Source: an uncultured Selenomonadaceae bacterium
GTDB lineage: Bacteria; Bacillota; Negativicutes; Selenomonadales; Selenomonadaceae
NCBI GenBank assembly: GCA_905234175.1
Contig: CAJOGX010000004.1
Span: forward strand, 1 to 64,000
Reading direction: 5' to 3'
Length of the DNA: 64,000 bases
Shown here: positions 53,036 to 62,254 of the stretch, piece by piece
Position numbering within the stretch: position 1 is the stretch's first letter
How the letters are laid out: each line of letters opens with the position of its first letter
The notes under the pieces: model-generated
Told to the model about the DNA's origin: nothing
The model's database searches: none
What the model saw: the letters and a program-made list of their open reading frames with translations, nothing else
Made by a program: the position numbers and the translations under genes

Positions 53036-53809
53036 ATGATAGACGTACAGAACGAAAAGGATTCGCGCGGAATAAAAATTCAGCGGACAGGTGTGACGCG
53101 CGTGCACCTGCCGTTTTTAATTTTGAGCGGCGGAAAAGTGCAGCAGGTTTTAGCGACGATTCGGTTCACGGTCTCGCTGAGCGAAAAAATTCGCGGCACG
53201 CACATGAGTCGGCTCATGGAAATTCTGACGGACTGGGCGTCGACGCCGATAGCAATTTCCGACGTTGAAAAAATTCTGGCGGACGCAATAGAAAAGCTCG
53301 GCACAGATTTCGCGGCGATTCAGCTGGCGTTCAAATATTTCGTCAGCCGGACGGCGCCGGTAACCGGTCGAGCGGCACTTCTGGACGTTGACTGCGAATT
53401 TATCGGCGAACTTTCGCGCGGCGCTAAGATGAATTTTACGCTGGGCTTAGCGGTGCCGTTTACGTCGCTCTGTCCCTGCAGCAGGGAAATTTCGGACTAC
53501 GGCGCGCATAATCAGCGGTCGGTCTGCCGCGTCAAAATTAATTTCGCCAGCGCTGAAAACTGCGAGCTTGAAAAAATTATCAGTGTTATCGAGGCGCAGG
53601 GCTCCAGCAAAATTTTTCCCATCCTCAAGCGCGAAGATGAAAAGTTCGTCACCGAGGCCGCCTACGAAAATCCCAAGTTCGTCGAAGATATTCTGCGCGA
53701 TGTCGTGCTGGCCGTTCGCGCTCTGGAAAATGTTTCCGGCTTCGAGGTCGAGTGCGAAAATTTTGAGTCGATTCATAACCACAACGCTTTTGCCAGCCAC
53801 CGCGAATAA
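53036..53809 (+). CDS. folE2: GTP cyclohydrolase FolE2 (GCYH-IB)
   Basis: This 257-residue type IB GTP cyclohydrolase converts GTP to 7,8-dihydroneopterin triphosphate for folate and queuosine synthesis. The metal-binding glutamate is in IGELSRGAKM, the catalytic cysteine in LCPCSREIS and the histidine in AHNQRS. It differs from FolE by sequence and can use metals other than zinc. ATG 53036 is preceded by GAGGGCGG. It lies directly after mgtC in the same unit. No other folate or queuosine gene is nearby. Confidence 0.93.
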   Translation: MIDVQNEKDSRGIKIQRTGVTRVHLPFLILSGGKVQQVLATIRFTVSLSEKIRGTHMSRLMEILTDWASTPIAISDVEKILADAIEKLGTDFAAIQLAFKYFVSRTAPVTGRAALLDVDCEFIGELSRGAKMNFTLGLAVPFTSLCPCSREISDYGAHNQRSVCRVKINFASAENCELEKIISVIEAQGSSKIFPILKREDEKFVTEAAYENPKFVEDILRDVVLAVRALENVSGFEVECENFESIHNHNAFASHRE

Positions 53810-53814
53810 ATTTT

Positions 53815-54543
53815 TCATACAGCGAAGAACAACTTTTTCATTTCAGGGGATTGAAAAACTTCGTCGACGGTTCCGCGCCTCAGCACGCGCTTGTTGAGCA
53901 GGATAACCTGGTCGGCGTATTTTTTTACCATTTCCAAATCGTGCGAAATCAGCAGAATCGCCATGTCCTCGTCCGCGCAGAGTTTCGCCGCCAGCTCGTA
54001 GAAAATTTCCATGCCAACTTTGTCGACGCCGCTTACTGGCTCGTCAAGTAACAGCAAATCCGGCAGCGGCTCCAGCGCCAGCGCCAGCAAAACCCGTTGC
54101 AGTTCGCCGCCCGACAGCGCTCCCAGCCGCCGGTCGATTAAATATTCCGCCTGCACGCGCCGCAAAATTTTTTCAACCTTTTCGCGTACCGCGCCCGCCG
54201 AGCACAGCCACACCGGCTTCCACGTCAGGCACGCCATGAACAAATCCAGCACTGAGGTCGGCGAAGTCGCATCGAACTTGAGCGTTTGCGGCACGTAGCC
54301 GATTATTGGGCGCAAATGTTTGCCCTTCGCGTCAAAATAATTCAGCGTTCCCGTATGCGAAACTTCTCCCAAAATTGATTTTAACAGCGTGGATTTTCCC
54401 GCGCCGTTCGGTCCGATAAGCGCCGTCAGTTCCCCGCACTGCAGCGTAAAATTTACGTCGCTGAAAATTTCCAGTTCCCCGACCCGCACGCCGAAATTTT
54501 CAACTTTCGTTTCGCAAAGCCGCGCGCTGTGATGTTTGCGCAA
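53815..54543 (-). CDS. ABC transporter ATP-binding protein (metal-transporter-like)
   Basis: This 242-residue ABC ATPase has Walker A GPNGAGKSTLL, signature LSGGELQRV, Walker B LLLLDEPVSG and switch histidine LISHDLEM. The sequence around the Q-loop (YVPQTLKFD) resembles the ZnuC/MntB group of metal-uptake ATPases. Its TTG start directly follows the stop of the permease gene (TGATTG), so the two are coupled. The permease is of the ABC-2 export type rather than the metal-uptake type, so the combined function is unclear. It ends near the convergent folE2. Confidence 0.88.
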   Translation of the reverse strand: MRKHHSARLCETKVENFGVRVGELEIFSDVNFTLQCGELTALIGPNGAGKSTLLKSILGEVSHTGTLNYFDAKGKHLRPIIGYVPQTLKFDATSPTSVLDLFMACLTWKPVWLCSAGAVREKVEKILRRVQAEYLIDRRLGALSGGELQRVLLALALEPLPDLLLLDEPVSGVDKVGMEIFYELAAKLCADEDMAILLISHDLEMVKKYADQVILLNKRVLRRGTVDEVFQSPEMKKLFFAV

Positions 54544-55275
54544 TCAGTCCACCAGCTTTTCAAATTCTCTGCACGATAAAAAAACCAGAAGCGCCGCGTA
54601 GAAAATCAGCACCGCCAGCGAAACCGCGTCGAAGCCCGTCCGCAAAAGCGCGCTCGTATGCGTCAGCGGCAGAATTTCTATCGCCAGCCGCACGAACTCC
54701 GGCAGTTGCGCCGTGCTGAAAAATGTCCCGCACAAAAAGCTCATCGGCATTAACAAATACGTGTTGACCTGCGCGAGTTCCTCGTACGTTTGAACTTTCA
54801 GCGCCGCGCAAAATCCGACGCCCGCGAAAATTACCGCGTTCAAAATTACCACGGGCAGAAATTCCACCGACAGATTTAATTTCGCGCCGAAAACTGCCGC
54901 CACGCACAAAATCAGCGCCGTTGAAATCAGCGCACGCAAAACCGCTGAGCTTAATTTTCCGGCGACGTACGCCAGCGGAGAAATTGGCGCGCTCAGATAT
55001 TCTTCCAGACTTTTGTGGTAAACTTTTTCCGCGTGGACGGTTGTTGCGCTCATGTAGCTGACGTTCATTGAGTTCAGCGCGACAATTCCAGGGACGAGAA
55101 AATCCATGTAACTGCTGCCGTCGAGCGTGATACTCTTGCCTAAGCCCCAGCCGAAAGCGACAAGGTACAGCACCGGCGTTACGAGCCGCGACAGGATAAA
55201 TTTTTTGAGCCGCCGCCGCAAAACTATCCAGTCGCGCCAGAAAACTGTGCCCGCGTCGAAAAAAAATCTAGGCAT
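54544..55275 (-). CDS. ABC-2-type transporter permease
   Basis: This 243-residue permease has about six helices in the ABC-2 (NodJ/DrrB-like) arrangement: a cytoplasmic N terminus (WRDWIVLRRRLKKFILSRLV), then SSYMDFLVPGIVALN and LEEYLSAPISPLAYVAGKL. ABC-2 permeases usually export drugs, lipids or polysaccharides. It precedes the ATPase gene with no gap. Its own start overlaps the end of the small helical protein gene by eight bases, so the three genes form an operon. Confidence 0.87.
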   Translation of the reverse strand: MPRFFFDAGTVFWRDWIVLRRRLKKFILSRLVTPVLYLVAFGWGLGKSITLDGSSYMDFLVPGIVALNSMNVSYMSATTVHAEKVYHKSLEEYLSAPISPLAYVAGKLSSAVLRALISTALILCVAAVFGAKLNLSVEFLPVVILNAVIFAGVGFCAALKVQTYEELAQVNTYLLMPMSFLCGTFFSTAQLPEFVRLAIEILPLTHTSALLRTGFDAVSLAVLIFYAALLVFLSCREFEKLVD

Positions 55276-55633
55276 TTTTCATGGCGTTAAGGCGTTCGAG
55301 CTCAGCCCTGTGGCGTTGCAGAGCGAAACCGATTCGCTGATGTTCCTCGTCGTCGAAGTCGGGATTTTCGTACGCCGCCTGAATTTTTTCGAGCCGCGCG
55401 GAAACTTCCTCAATTTCCTTATCCAGCGCGAATTTATCTTTGAGCGCCAGCCCGTAAACGTCTTTAATCTGCTTGCGGACGGTGCTGGCGTATTTTTTTT
55501 CGCCGGAAATTTCGCCGAGAATTTCAGCCAGTTCCAGAATAATTTCGAGCGGATTTTTCGCCATGCTTATGGAATTGTTGAGCGCAGTGCGGAGGCGTTC
55601 AGCGGCGCCGAATTTGAAATCTTTATCAGCCAC
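55268..55633 (-). CDS. Small helical protein of unknown function
   Basis: This 121-residue soluble protein is predicted to be mostly helical: a first half with hydrophobic IILELAEILGEI and a charged coiled-coil-like C terminus (FALDKEIEEVSARLEKIQ, HRAELERLNAMK). No family is recognised. GTG start with AAAGGAA upstream. It overlaps the permease gene by eight bases and lies just downstream of the tmRNA terminator. Confidence 0.6.
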   Translation of the reverse strand: MADKDFKFGAAERLRTALNNSISMAKNPLEIILELAEILGEISGEKKYASTVRKQIKDVYGLALKDKFALDKEIEEVSARLEKIQAAYENPDFDDEEHQRIGFALQRHRAELERLNAMKNA

Positions 55634-55650
55634 GGTAAATTCCTTTCTAA

Positions 55651-55675
55651 ACTAAGAAAGCGCCCGCAGGCGCCT
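55651..55675 (-). terminator. Probable terminator of tmRNA
   Basis: On the minus strand a hairpin GGCGCCTGCGGGCGC is followed by TTTCTTAG. The T-run is weak. Confidence 0.5.
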
Positions 55676-55684
55676 TGATTTTAG

Positions 55685-56029
55685 TGGAGATGGCGGGAGT
55701 CGAACCCGCGTCCGAAAATGACGTTACCCGACTTTCTCCGAGCGCAGTCAGTGATTGTTTTTCAGCCGCGCCGAGTTCGCTGACAAACTTTGCGCAGCCA
55801 AGCGCCGAAAGAAATTCCCAGACCGTTATGGCGCGTTAGAGTCTGGTATCTCGCGTTGACCCCCGACCCGACTCAGCGAGAATCAGTCGGCGGAGGCTGG
55901 CTTATGCTGCCAGAGCGTATTCTTCATTCGCGTTTATTTTCAAAACACTTGCCCCTTGATAAACCGGTTCAGGGCGCCGGTGCTCGCTTATCAAATCCCA
56001 TCTATCCCCGTCGAAACCGGTGCATCCCC
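55685..56029 (-). ncRNA. ssrA: Transfer-messenger RNA (tmRNA, one-piece)
   Basis: This rescues stalled ribosomes by adding a degradation tag. The 5' GGGGATG pairs with CATCTCC at the 3' end, and the 5' part reads CACCGGTTTCGACGGG. The tag frame is GCG AAT GAA GAA TAC GCT CTG GCA GCA TAA, that is ANEEYALAA. The T arm GCGGG-TTCGACT-CCCGC is present. After the acceptor and discriminator A, the genome has CTA rather than CCA, so the CCA end must be added after processing. Length is about 345 bases. Confidence 0.92.
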
Positions 56030-56056
56030 GTAGCTGGAATTTGTAGAAGTCTGTGC

Positions 56057-56085
56057 AGTTTATCACAAAAAATTTTTGCTGTCAA
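56057..56085 (-). promoter_or_regulatory. Promoter of tmRNA
   Basis: Minus-strand TTGACA (consensus -35, 56080-56085), 17 bases and TAAACT (56057-56062), ending 27 bases before the mature 5' end. It lies just after the dnaB stop codon. Confidence 0.8.
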
Positions 56086-56086
56086 A

Positions 56087-57427
56087 TTATTCTTCGTCGA
56101 GGTCGCTGGCGAGGGAGCCGAAGCGCATGCATTCCTTATCGAACTGCAGGCTGATATTGGTCGTGGGGCCGTTGCGGTTTTTGGCGATAATCAGCTCGGC
56201 GGTGTTGGCGTTTTCGGTTTCCTTGTCGTAATATTCTTCGCGGTAGAGGAACATGACCAAATCGGCGTCCTGCTCAAGGGAGCCGCTTTCGCGCAAATCG
56301 CTGAGCATTGGGCGCTTATCTGCGCGCAGTTCGACGCTACGGGAAAGCTGGCTTAGCGCTAAGATTGGAACTTTCAATTCGCGGGCGAGCGCCTTGAGGT
56401 TGCGGGAAATCTCGGAAATTTCCTGCTGGCGGTTGTAGTCGAAGCCCCTGCGCGATTCGCCCTGCATGAGCTGAAGGTAGTCGATAACGATAAAGTCCAG
56501 ACCGTACGAGTTTTTAATCTGGCGCGCCTTCGAGCGCAAATCCATGACGGAAATGCCGGCGGTATCGTCGATAAAAAGATTCGATTCGACAATGTGTTCG
56601 AGCGCGTCAACCAGGTCTCTGAACTCAGCGATAGAAATTTTGCCGGTACTGAGGCTGTGGGAATTTATCCCGCTGTAGGAACTCAAAAGGCGGTGGCCGA
56701 GCTGTTCCTTGCTCATTTCGAGGGAAAAAATTGCCACAATGTTATCCTTCAGCGCGGCGTTCATCGCCATATTAAGAGCGAGCGCAGTTTTTCCCATGGA
56801 CGGGCGCGCGGCAAGTAAAATCAGGTCGGATTTTTGAAAGCCGCTGGTGAGCCTGTCGAGGTCGACGAAACTTGTCTCGACGCCGGTAAAGCCCTTAGGA
56901 TTTTCCATCGCGCGGCGGATTCTGTCAAAAGAGCGCATGACGATTGGGCGGACGTGTTCAAAGGTTGAAGTTTCGCCGTCGGAGGTTATCTCAAAAATTT
57001 TTTTTTCCGCATTGTCCAGAATATCCTTGAACGGTTCCTTATCTTCGTAAGCAATTTTTGTAATTTCCTCGCCGGCGCGCGCCAGGTCTCGAAGCGTCGC
57101 CTTTTCCTTGATAGCTTTGGCGTAGGTCTCGACGTAAGCAGTCGTATTGGCAAATTCCGTCAGCGAGTAGAGAAATTCTATGCCAATTTCTTCGAGCTTG
57201 CCGGATTTCCGCAGTTCGTCCATAACCGAAAGGATATTCGGCACGATTTTCTGGTTATAGAGTTTAACAATCACGTCGAAAACGATTCGGTGCTGTGGAC
57301 GATAAAAATTTTCGGTTTTCAAAATCGAGGTGACAAGCGGGATTATTTCGCCCTCGCGGATTAGCATTGCGCTAAGGACGAACTTCTCCATTTCCACGAT
57401 TTGTGAAAGATTTGCCGGTTCGCGCAA
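56087..57427 (-). CDS. dnaB: Replicative DNA helicase DnaB
   Basis: This 446-residue hexameric helicase unwinds DNA at replication forks. The N-terminal primase-interaction domain (residues 1-105) and RecA-like C-terminal domain are present, with Walker A ARPSMGKTALAL, Walker B FIVIDYLQLM and the late arginine-finger region. The TTG start has GGGAGG upstream. It is monocistronic between the divergent PHP gene and tmRNA. Length is normal. Confidence 0.96.
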   Translation of the reverse strand: MREPANLSQIVEMEKFVLSAMLIREGEIIPLVTSILKTENFYRPQHRIVFDVIVKLYNQKIVPNILSVMDELRKSGKLEEIGIEFLYSLTEFANTTAYVETYAKAIKEKATLRDLARAGEEITKIAYEDKEPFKDILDNAEKKIFEITSDGETSTFEHVRPIVMRSFDRIRRAMENPKGFTGVETSFVDLDRLTSGFQKSDLILLAARPSMGKTALALNMAMNAALKDNIVAIFSLEMSKEQLGHRLLSSYSGINSHSLSTGKISIAEFRDLVDALEHIVESNLFIDDTAGISVMDLRSKARQIKNSYGLDFIVIDYLQLMQGESRRGFDYNRQQEISEISRNLKALARELKVPILALSQLSRSVELRADKRPMLSDLRESGSLEQDADLVMFLYREEYYDKETENANTAELIIAKNRNGPTTNISLQFDKECMRFGSLASDLDEE

Positions 57428-57466
57428 AAAAATTCGCCTCCCTGCTGTAACAATTCTACAAAATCT

Positions 57467-57496
57467 TTGTAATTCCTATCGTGCATGTGGTATAAT
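57467..57496 (+). promoter_or_regulatory. Promoter of the PHP phosphatase gene
   Basis: TTGTAA (57467-57472), an 18-base spacer and TATAAT (57491-57496), 35 bases before the TTG start. Confidence 0.6.
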
Positions 57497-57531
57497 TATT
57501 TTTAATTTCCGCCACGAAAGGACGTGATAAT

Positions 57532-58263
57532 TTGAAAGACCTTTTGGACGTTCACACTCACACGTTTGCAAGCGGGCACGCTTACAGCAGCCTTCGCGAA
57601 AATATTTCCGCCGCGAAAAATCTGGGGCTGGAGCTCATTGGAATTTCTGAGCACGCTCCGCGAATGCCTGGCAGCTGTCACGATTTTTATTTTCTGAACA
57701 CGAGCGTCATTCCGCGCGACGCTTACGGGATTAAGCTGGTTATCGGCGTGGAGCTGAACATTCTGGATTACAGCGGCAGCACTGATTTGCCGGAACAGGT
57801 TTTGCGGAGACTGGATTACGCCATTGCCAGCCTGCACGAACCGTGCATAGATTCCGGCAGCGTCGCTGAAAATACCGCCGCACTGATTGGTGCCATGAAA
57901 AATCCCCACGTCGTCATTATCGGGCACCCCGACAATCCGCATTACCACGTTGACTTCGATAAACTTGCCTCCGCCGCTAAGGAAAATCACGTCCTGCTGG
58001 AAGTCAACAACAGTTCTTACAAGCCCAGCAGCTACCGCTCAGGCTCGCGCGATAACGCTACTGAAATGCTGGCGGCGTGCAAAAAATACGGCGCGGAAGT
58101 TATCATGGGCAGCGACGCGCATATAGATTGGGACGTTGGCAACCACAAATTCGCGCAGGAAGTTCTTCAGCAAAATAATTTTCCGGCGGAGCTCGTCGTA
58201 AACTCAGACCCAGTGAAATTTTTTGAGTGCGTGCAGTTCAGAAAATCGCTGGCGCCGAAATGA
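57532..58263 (+). CDS. PHP-domain phosphatase (YcdX-like)
   Basis: This 243-residue PHP-fold metal-dependent phosphatase has metal-site motifs DVHTHTFASGHAYSS, GISEHAPRMPGS, a middle EL(N) region, VIIGHPDNPHY and MGSDAHID. Its closest relatives are YcdX-type phosphatases and histidinol-phosphatase-like enzymes; no his genes are near, so the YcdX type is favoured. TTG start with GGACGTGAT upstream. It ends just before the ligase gene. Confidence 0.87.
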   Translation: MKDLLDVHTHTFASGHAYSSLRENISAAKNLGLELIGISEHAPRMPGSCHDFYFLNTSVIPRDAYGIKLVIGVELNILDYSGSTDLPEQVLRRLDYAIASLHEPCIDSGSVAENTAALIGAMKNPHVVIIGHPDNPHYHVDFDKLASAAKENHVLLEVNNSSYKPSSYRSGSRDNATEMLAACKKYGAEVIMGSDAHIDWDVGNHKFAQEVLQQNNFPAELVVNSDPVKFFECVQFRKSLAPK

Positions 58264-58277
58264 AAGGAGATCTTAAT

Positions 58278-59711
58278 TTGTTAGTCCACGAAATTTTAAA
58301 CCAGGGGCACGGCTCCGACATAGCCATTGTCGACGAGGGGCGCCGCTTTACCTACGCTGATTTCGCGCAGAATGTAAAAATTTTCCGCAACCGCCTTTAC
58401 GCGTTGGGCGTCCGTGAAGGTGACCGCATAGGAATTTTTTCGCGTAACAGCGCTGAATTTGTTTTCGCGTACTTCGCAACGGCGTCGCTCGGCGCTATCA
58501 ACGTCCCGATAAATTTTCAGCTCAGCGCCCGCGAAACTAATTACATTCTCGAAAATTCCGAAGTCAAATTCGTACTGACCTATGAAAAACTCGACACGAA
58601 TTTCACGCAGTACGACATTGCCACTTTCGGCGAAATGCCCTGCGACGTGACTGCGCCGGAACTTCCCGCCGACTTCGACGAAAACAGTCCCTGCGTAATA
58701 ATTTACACTTCCGGCACGACCGGCAACCCCAAAGGCGCCGTGCTCTCCCACAGAAATCTTGTCCACAATACCAGGCAGTGCAGCGTTTTCAAGTGCCACC
58801 GCGAATGCAAAGTGCTCTGCGTCCTGCCAATGTATCACTGCTTTGAATGGACGTGCGCCGTGCTCAACACTTTCTATCGCGGCGCCGAAGCTCACGTTGT
58901 CCGCGTGTTCAAGCCCAAGGAAGTCGTTGACATGATTCGCGAGCACGGAATTACCGACGTGATAATTGTGCCGTCGATTTTCAAGCTGATAACCGCGCTG
59001 GCTAAGCCCGAAGATTTTAAGACCGTCCGTTTCGCAATGAGCGGCGGCACGACCCTGCCCGATAAAATTATTCAGGAGTTCACCGACAAATTCGGTTTGC
59101 CGATCGCTGAAGGCTACGGCCTGTCCGAGGCGTCGCCCTGCGTCTTCCTTACCACGCACGGCGAAGAGCGCGCCGGTTCCTGCGGCAAAATTCTCGACGG
59201 CGAAGAAATCAGAATCGTCGACCCCGACGGTAACGACGCGCCCATTGGTGAACTTCTCGTTCGCGGAGGGCAGGTTATGCTCGGCTACTGGAAAAATCCG
59301 CAGGCTACCGTTGAGGCTATCGACAGGGACGGCTGGCTCCATACCGGCGACGTGGCGAAGTTCGACGCCGACGGCTACGCGTATATCGTCAACCGTATCA
59401 AGGAAATGATTATCAGCATGGGCGAAAATATTTACCCGCGCGAAGTCGAGGAGGTCGTTTACGATTTCCCTGGAATCAAGGACGCGGCGGTTATCGGCGT
59501 CGAAGATAAACTGCGCGGACAGGTCGGCGCGTGCTTTTACGAGGTGCGCGAAGGCGAAAAGGTTGACCCGCGCGAGCTTAAAAAGTTCCTGCAGAAAAAT
59601 CTTGCGCTCTACAAAGTCCCGCGCGAGTTCCATGAGCTGGCAGAAATTCCCCGCACGTCCACTGGGAAAATTTCTAAGCGGCAGATTCTGGAGGATTTTC
59701 TCAAGGCGTAG
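58278..59711 (+). CDS. AMP-dependent acyl-CoA synthetase/ligase
   Basis: This 477-residue adenylate-forming ligase has A3 IIYTSGTTGNPKGA, A5 GYGLSEASP, A7 LHTGDVAKFDADGY, A8 RIKEMIISMGENIYPREVE and a late catalytic lysine in TSTGKISKR. It activates a carboxylic acid (probably a medium or long-chain fatty acid) to an acyl-AMP and then acyl-CoA. It is shorter than most FadD proteins. TTG 58278 is chosen because AAAGGAG lies at 58262-58268; the upstream in-frame ATG 58260 would contain that site. The three-hairpin repeat copy 2 follows its stop. Confidence 0.9.
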   Translation: MLVHEILNQGHGSDIAIVDEGRRFTYADFAQNVKIFRNRLYALGVREGDRIGIFSRNSAEFVFAYFATASLGAINVPINFQLSARETNYILENSEVKFVLTYEKLDTNFTQYDIATFGEMPCDVTAPELPADFDENSPCVIIYTSGTTGNPKGAVLSHRNLVHNTRQCSVFKCHRECKVLCVLPMYHCFEWTCAVLNTFYRGAEAHVVRVFKPKEVVDMIREHGITDVIIVPSIFKLITALAKPEDFKTVRFAMSGGTTLPDKIIQEFTDKFGLPIAEGYGLSEASPCVFLTTHGEERAGSCGKILDGEEIRIVDPDGNDAPIGELLVRGGQVMLGYWKNPQATVEAIDRDGWLHTGDVAKFDADGYAYIVNRIKEMIISMGENIYPREVEEVVYDFPGIKDAAVIGVEDKLRGQVGACFYEVREGEKVDPRELKKFLQKNLALYKVPREFHELAEIPRTSTGKISKRQILEDFLKA

Positions 59712-59716
59712 GGAAT

Positions 59717-59816
59717 CTACTTTCTTTGTGCCGACAAAGAAAGTAGCAAAGAAAGCTCGCCCGCTTAGGTCGCTTCCGGCGACCACACGCGGGCAGGCGC
59801 CCCATCCTTGGGGCGC
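59717..59816. repeat. Three-hairpin intergenic element, copy 2
   Basis: Hairpin 1: CTACTTTCTTTGT (59717-59729) and its perfect complement at 59734-59746. Hairpin 2: outer GCCCGC (59759-59764) with GCGGGC (59789-59794) around inner GGTCGC/GCGACC. Hairpin 3: GCGCCCC (59797-59803) and GGGGCGC (59810-59816) followed by TTCT. The architecture equals copy 1 with different but still paired stem bases. It lies between the convergent ligase and ruvB genes. Confidence 0.85.
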
Positions 59817-59836
59817 TTCTATGCGCGTAAGTTGTC

Positions 59837-60853
59837 CTAACACGGCGATTCATTAAAAATATTCGCGGCTTCTGCGTTCATGTGAGCGTAACCGGCTTCA
59901 GTCACAACCCTGCCGCGCGGCGTCCGCATGATAAAGCCCAGCTGCAACAGGTACGGTTCGTAAATATCTTCAATCGTTTCGCGAGTCTCGCTAATCGACG
60001 CGGCAATCGTGTCGAGCCCGACGGGACCTCCGCGAAATTTTTTTATCATAGCCTCTAACATTCGCCTGTCGGTAGAGTCCAAACCAACGCTGTCAATTTC
60101 CAACGCCGCCAGCGCCCTGTCAGCAATTTCCGCTGAAATTTTCGAGCTGCCCTCAAATTCCGCGAAATCCCGCACGCGTTTAAGCAGTCTGTTAGCGACG
60201 CGCGGCGTTCCCCGTGAGCGCCTTGCAATTTCCAGCGCGCCGGTTTTTTCTATCGGGATTTTCAAAATTTCTGCCGCCCGCGTCACAATTTCAACAAGCG
60301 CTTCCGTCGAATAATATTCCAGCCGCGAAATGACGCCGAATCTGTCCCGCAACGGCGGCGATAAATTTCCTGCCTTCGTCGTCGCGCCAATCAGCGTGAA
60401 TGGCGCTATGTCCAGCCGAATGCTCCGCGCGCTCGGCCCCTTGCCTATGATTATGTCAAGCGAAAAATCTTCCATCGCCGAGTACAGAATTTCTTCGAGC
60501 TGCCGCGACAGCCGGTGAATTTCGTCGATGAACAGCACGTCGCGTTCCTGCAAATTCGTCAGCAGTGCCGCCAAATCGCCGCTCCGTTCAATCGCTGGCG
60601 CCGAAGTCGGGCGGAAGTTCACGCCCAGTTCGTTCGCAATTATTCCCGCCAGCGTCGTTTTCCCCAAGCCTGGTGGTCCGTAAAGTAAAACGTGGTCGAG
60701 CGCCTCCCTGCGCGAAAGTGCCGCCTGCACGAAAACTTTCAGGTTGGCTTTAACTTTTTCCTGCCCGATGTACTCGCTCAGTCGGCGCGGCCGCAAGCTG
60801 TACTGCCAATCGTCCGCCGCCTGCTCGTCCGTCGCGATTATCCGTTCCTCCAT
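59837..60853 (-). CDS. ruvB: Holliday junction branch-migration ATPase RuvB
   Basis: This 338-residue AAA+ ATPase drives branch migration with RuvA. Walker [13 protein letters not shown], Walker B LFIDEIHR, the Ruv[13 protein letters not shown] start and a winged-helix C terminus ([17 protein letters not shown]) are present. The ATG lies 8 bases after the fmt stop. ruvA and ruvC are not in the window, whereas in most Firmicutes ruvA-ruvB are adjacent. It is the last gene of hldE-def-fmt-ruvB. Confidence 0.96.
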   Translation of the reverse strand: MEERIIATDEQAADDWQYSLRPRRLSEYIGQEKVKANLKVFVQAALSRREALDHVLLYGPPGLGKTTLAGIIANELGVNFRPTSAPAIERSGDLAALLTNLQERDVLFIDEIHRLSRQLEEILYSAMEDFSLDIIIGKGPSARSIRLDIAPFTLIGATTKAGNLSPPLRDRFGVISRLEYYSTEALVEIVTRAAEILKIPIEKTGALEIARRSRGTPRVANRLLKRVRDFAEFEGSSKISAEIADRALAALEIDSVGLDSTDRRMLEAMIKKFRGGPVGLDTIAASISETRETIEDIYEPYLLQLGFIMRTPRGRVVTEAGYAHMNAEAANIFNESPC

Positions 60854-60861
60854 AAAAAACC

Positions 60862-61761
60862 TCAGTCAAAATTCCCAGCGACTTTGTGCCCGCGCAAATA
60901 ATTTCCCGCGTCGAGTTTTCTGGAATTGGGCGCCTGTATTTCTAAAATTTCCAGCGCGTCACTCCCAGTTCCAACGAAAAATTTTCCGCCAGCAGTTTTA
61001 ATTTCGCCAGCCGACAGATTTTGCTCAGCGAGTTTCGTACGCCAGATTTTAAATTTTTCGCCGCCGATAAAGCTGAACGCGCCGCCGTACAAACCTCTGA
61101 CCAGATTGTGAATTTCTCGCGCGGGCTTGCTCCAGTCGATTTTGCCGGTATCTTTTTTGAGCATTGGCGCATAGTTCGACTGCGAATCGTCCTGCTTAAC
61201 CGGCGTGATACTTTCCAGATTCTGAACGGTCTCTACGATAAGTTCCGCGCCGATTTGCTGAAGTTTTTCGCGCAGTTCCGGCAAAATCATTTCGCCGCCA
61301 ATTTCAACTTCGCGCCGGAGGAGCATGTCGCCGGTATCCAAACCCGCGTCCATTTTCATCGTGGTAATGCCGGTAATTTTTTCGCCGTTAATCAGACTCC
61401 ACTCGACAGGCGCGGCGCCGCGATATTTCGGCAGGAGCGACGCGTGGACGTTGACGCAGCCGAATTTTGGTAAATCTAAAACTGCCTGCGATAAAATTTG
61501 CCCGAACGCCACGACCACGATTAAATCTGCGTGAAATTTTTCCAGCTCGGCGACGACTTCCGGCGCCTTGATTTTAACCGGCTGAAGCACCGGCAGATTT
61601 TTTTCCGTGGCGAAAATTTTGACTGGCGACGGCTGAAGTTTCTGCCCGCGCCCCTTCGGCTTGTCCGGCTGAGTTACCACGCAGACTATTTCCGAAATTT
61701 CGTGGAGCGCCGCCAGACTCGGCACGGCAAATTCCGGCGTTCCCATAAAAATCACGCGCAT
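60862..61761 (-). CDS. fmt: Methionyl-tRNA formyltransferase
   Basis: This 299-residue enzyme formylates initiator Met-tRNA. The N-terminal Rossmann part starts [18 protein letters not shown]. The formyl-binding and catalytic region includes [20 protein letters not shown] (catalytic N and H, with the nearby aspartate in [12 protein letters not shown]). The C-terminal OB-like domain follows. ATG 61761 lies one base after the def stop, with AAGGAAAG upstream. Confidence 0.95.
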   Translation of the reverse strand: MRVIFMGTPEFAVPSLAALHEISEIVCVVTQPDKPKGRGQKLQPSPVKIFATEKNLPVLQPVKIKAPEVVAELEKFHADLIVVVAFGQILSQAVLDLPKFGCVNVHASLLPKYRGAAPVEWSLINGEKITGITTMKMDAGLDTGDMLLRREVEIGGEMILPELREKLQQIGAELIVETVQNLESITPVKQDDSQSNYAPMLKKDTGKIDWSKPAREIHNLVRGLYGGAFSFIGGEKFKIWRTKLAEQNLSAGEIKTAGGKFFVGTGSDALEILEIQAPNSRKLDAGNYLRGHKVAGNFD

Positions 61762-61762
61762 T

Positions 61763-62242
61763 TCAGCTTTCCTTTCCTTCGCGATTGGGCTTGCCCTTCT
61801 GGATATTCTGCGCGATGTCGATAAAAAGCCGCCCGTCAAGGTGGTCAATCTCGTGCTGAATGCAGCGCGCCAGCAAACCTTCCGCCTCAATTTCGCGTTC
61901 CCTGTGGTAGCGGCTGGTGTATTTGACGCGAATTTTCGCCGCGCGCTCCACGTCGCCAAAAAGATTCGGGCAGGAAAGGCAGCCTTCCACGTCGACGGCG
62001 CTCCCTTCGCGGTAAGTGATTTCGGGATTAATCATATCGAAGCGGCGCTGTTCAACGTCAACGACAATCGCGCGGATTGAAACGCCAACCTGCGGCGCAG
62101 CAATTCCAACGCCTTCGGTCGCGTACATGGTCTCCGCCATATCGTCGAGCAATTTTTTAATGCGCTTATCGATTTTCTTAACGGGCGCGGCGATTTTTTT
62201 CAAAACGGGGTCGCCGGCGGTTTTAACTTCGAGTACAGCCAT
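61763..62242 (-). CDS. def: Peptide deformylase
   Basis: This 159-residue metalloenzyme removes formyl groups from nascent proteins. Motif 1 is GVGIAAPQVG, motif 2 EGCLSCPN (cysteine metal ligand) and motif 3 QHEIDHLDG (HEXXH). It is followed directly by fmt and preceded by hldE with 12 bases between. Length and motifs are normal for a type 1 deformylase. Confidence 0.96.
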   Translation of the reverse strand: MAVLEVKTAGDPVLKKIAAPVKKIDKRIKKLLDDMAETMYATEGVGIAAPQVGVSIRAIVVDVEQRRFDMINPEITYREGSAVDVEGCLSCPNLFGDVERAAKIRVKYTSRYHREREIEAEGLLARCIQHEIDHLDGRLFIDIAQNIQKGKPNREGKES

Positions 62243-62254
62243 AAAATTCTCCTT

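Noticed and set aside
58296..59843. 515-codon open frame antisense to the acyl-CoA synthetase gene
   Set aside because: It is a shadow of the ligase, which has all adenylate-forming motifs. The antisense frame begins inside the repeat element.
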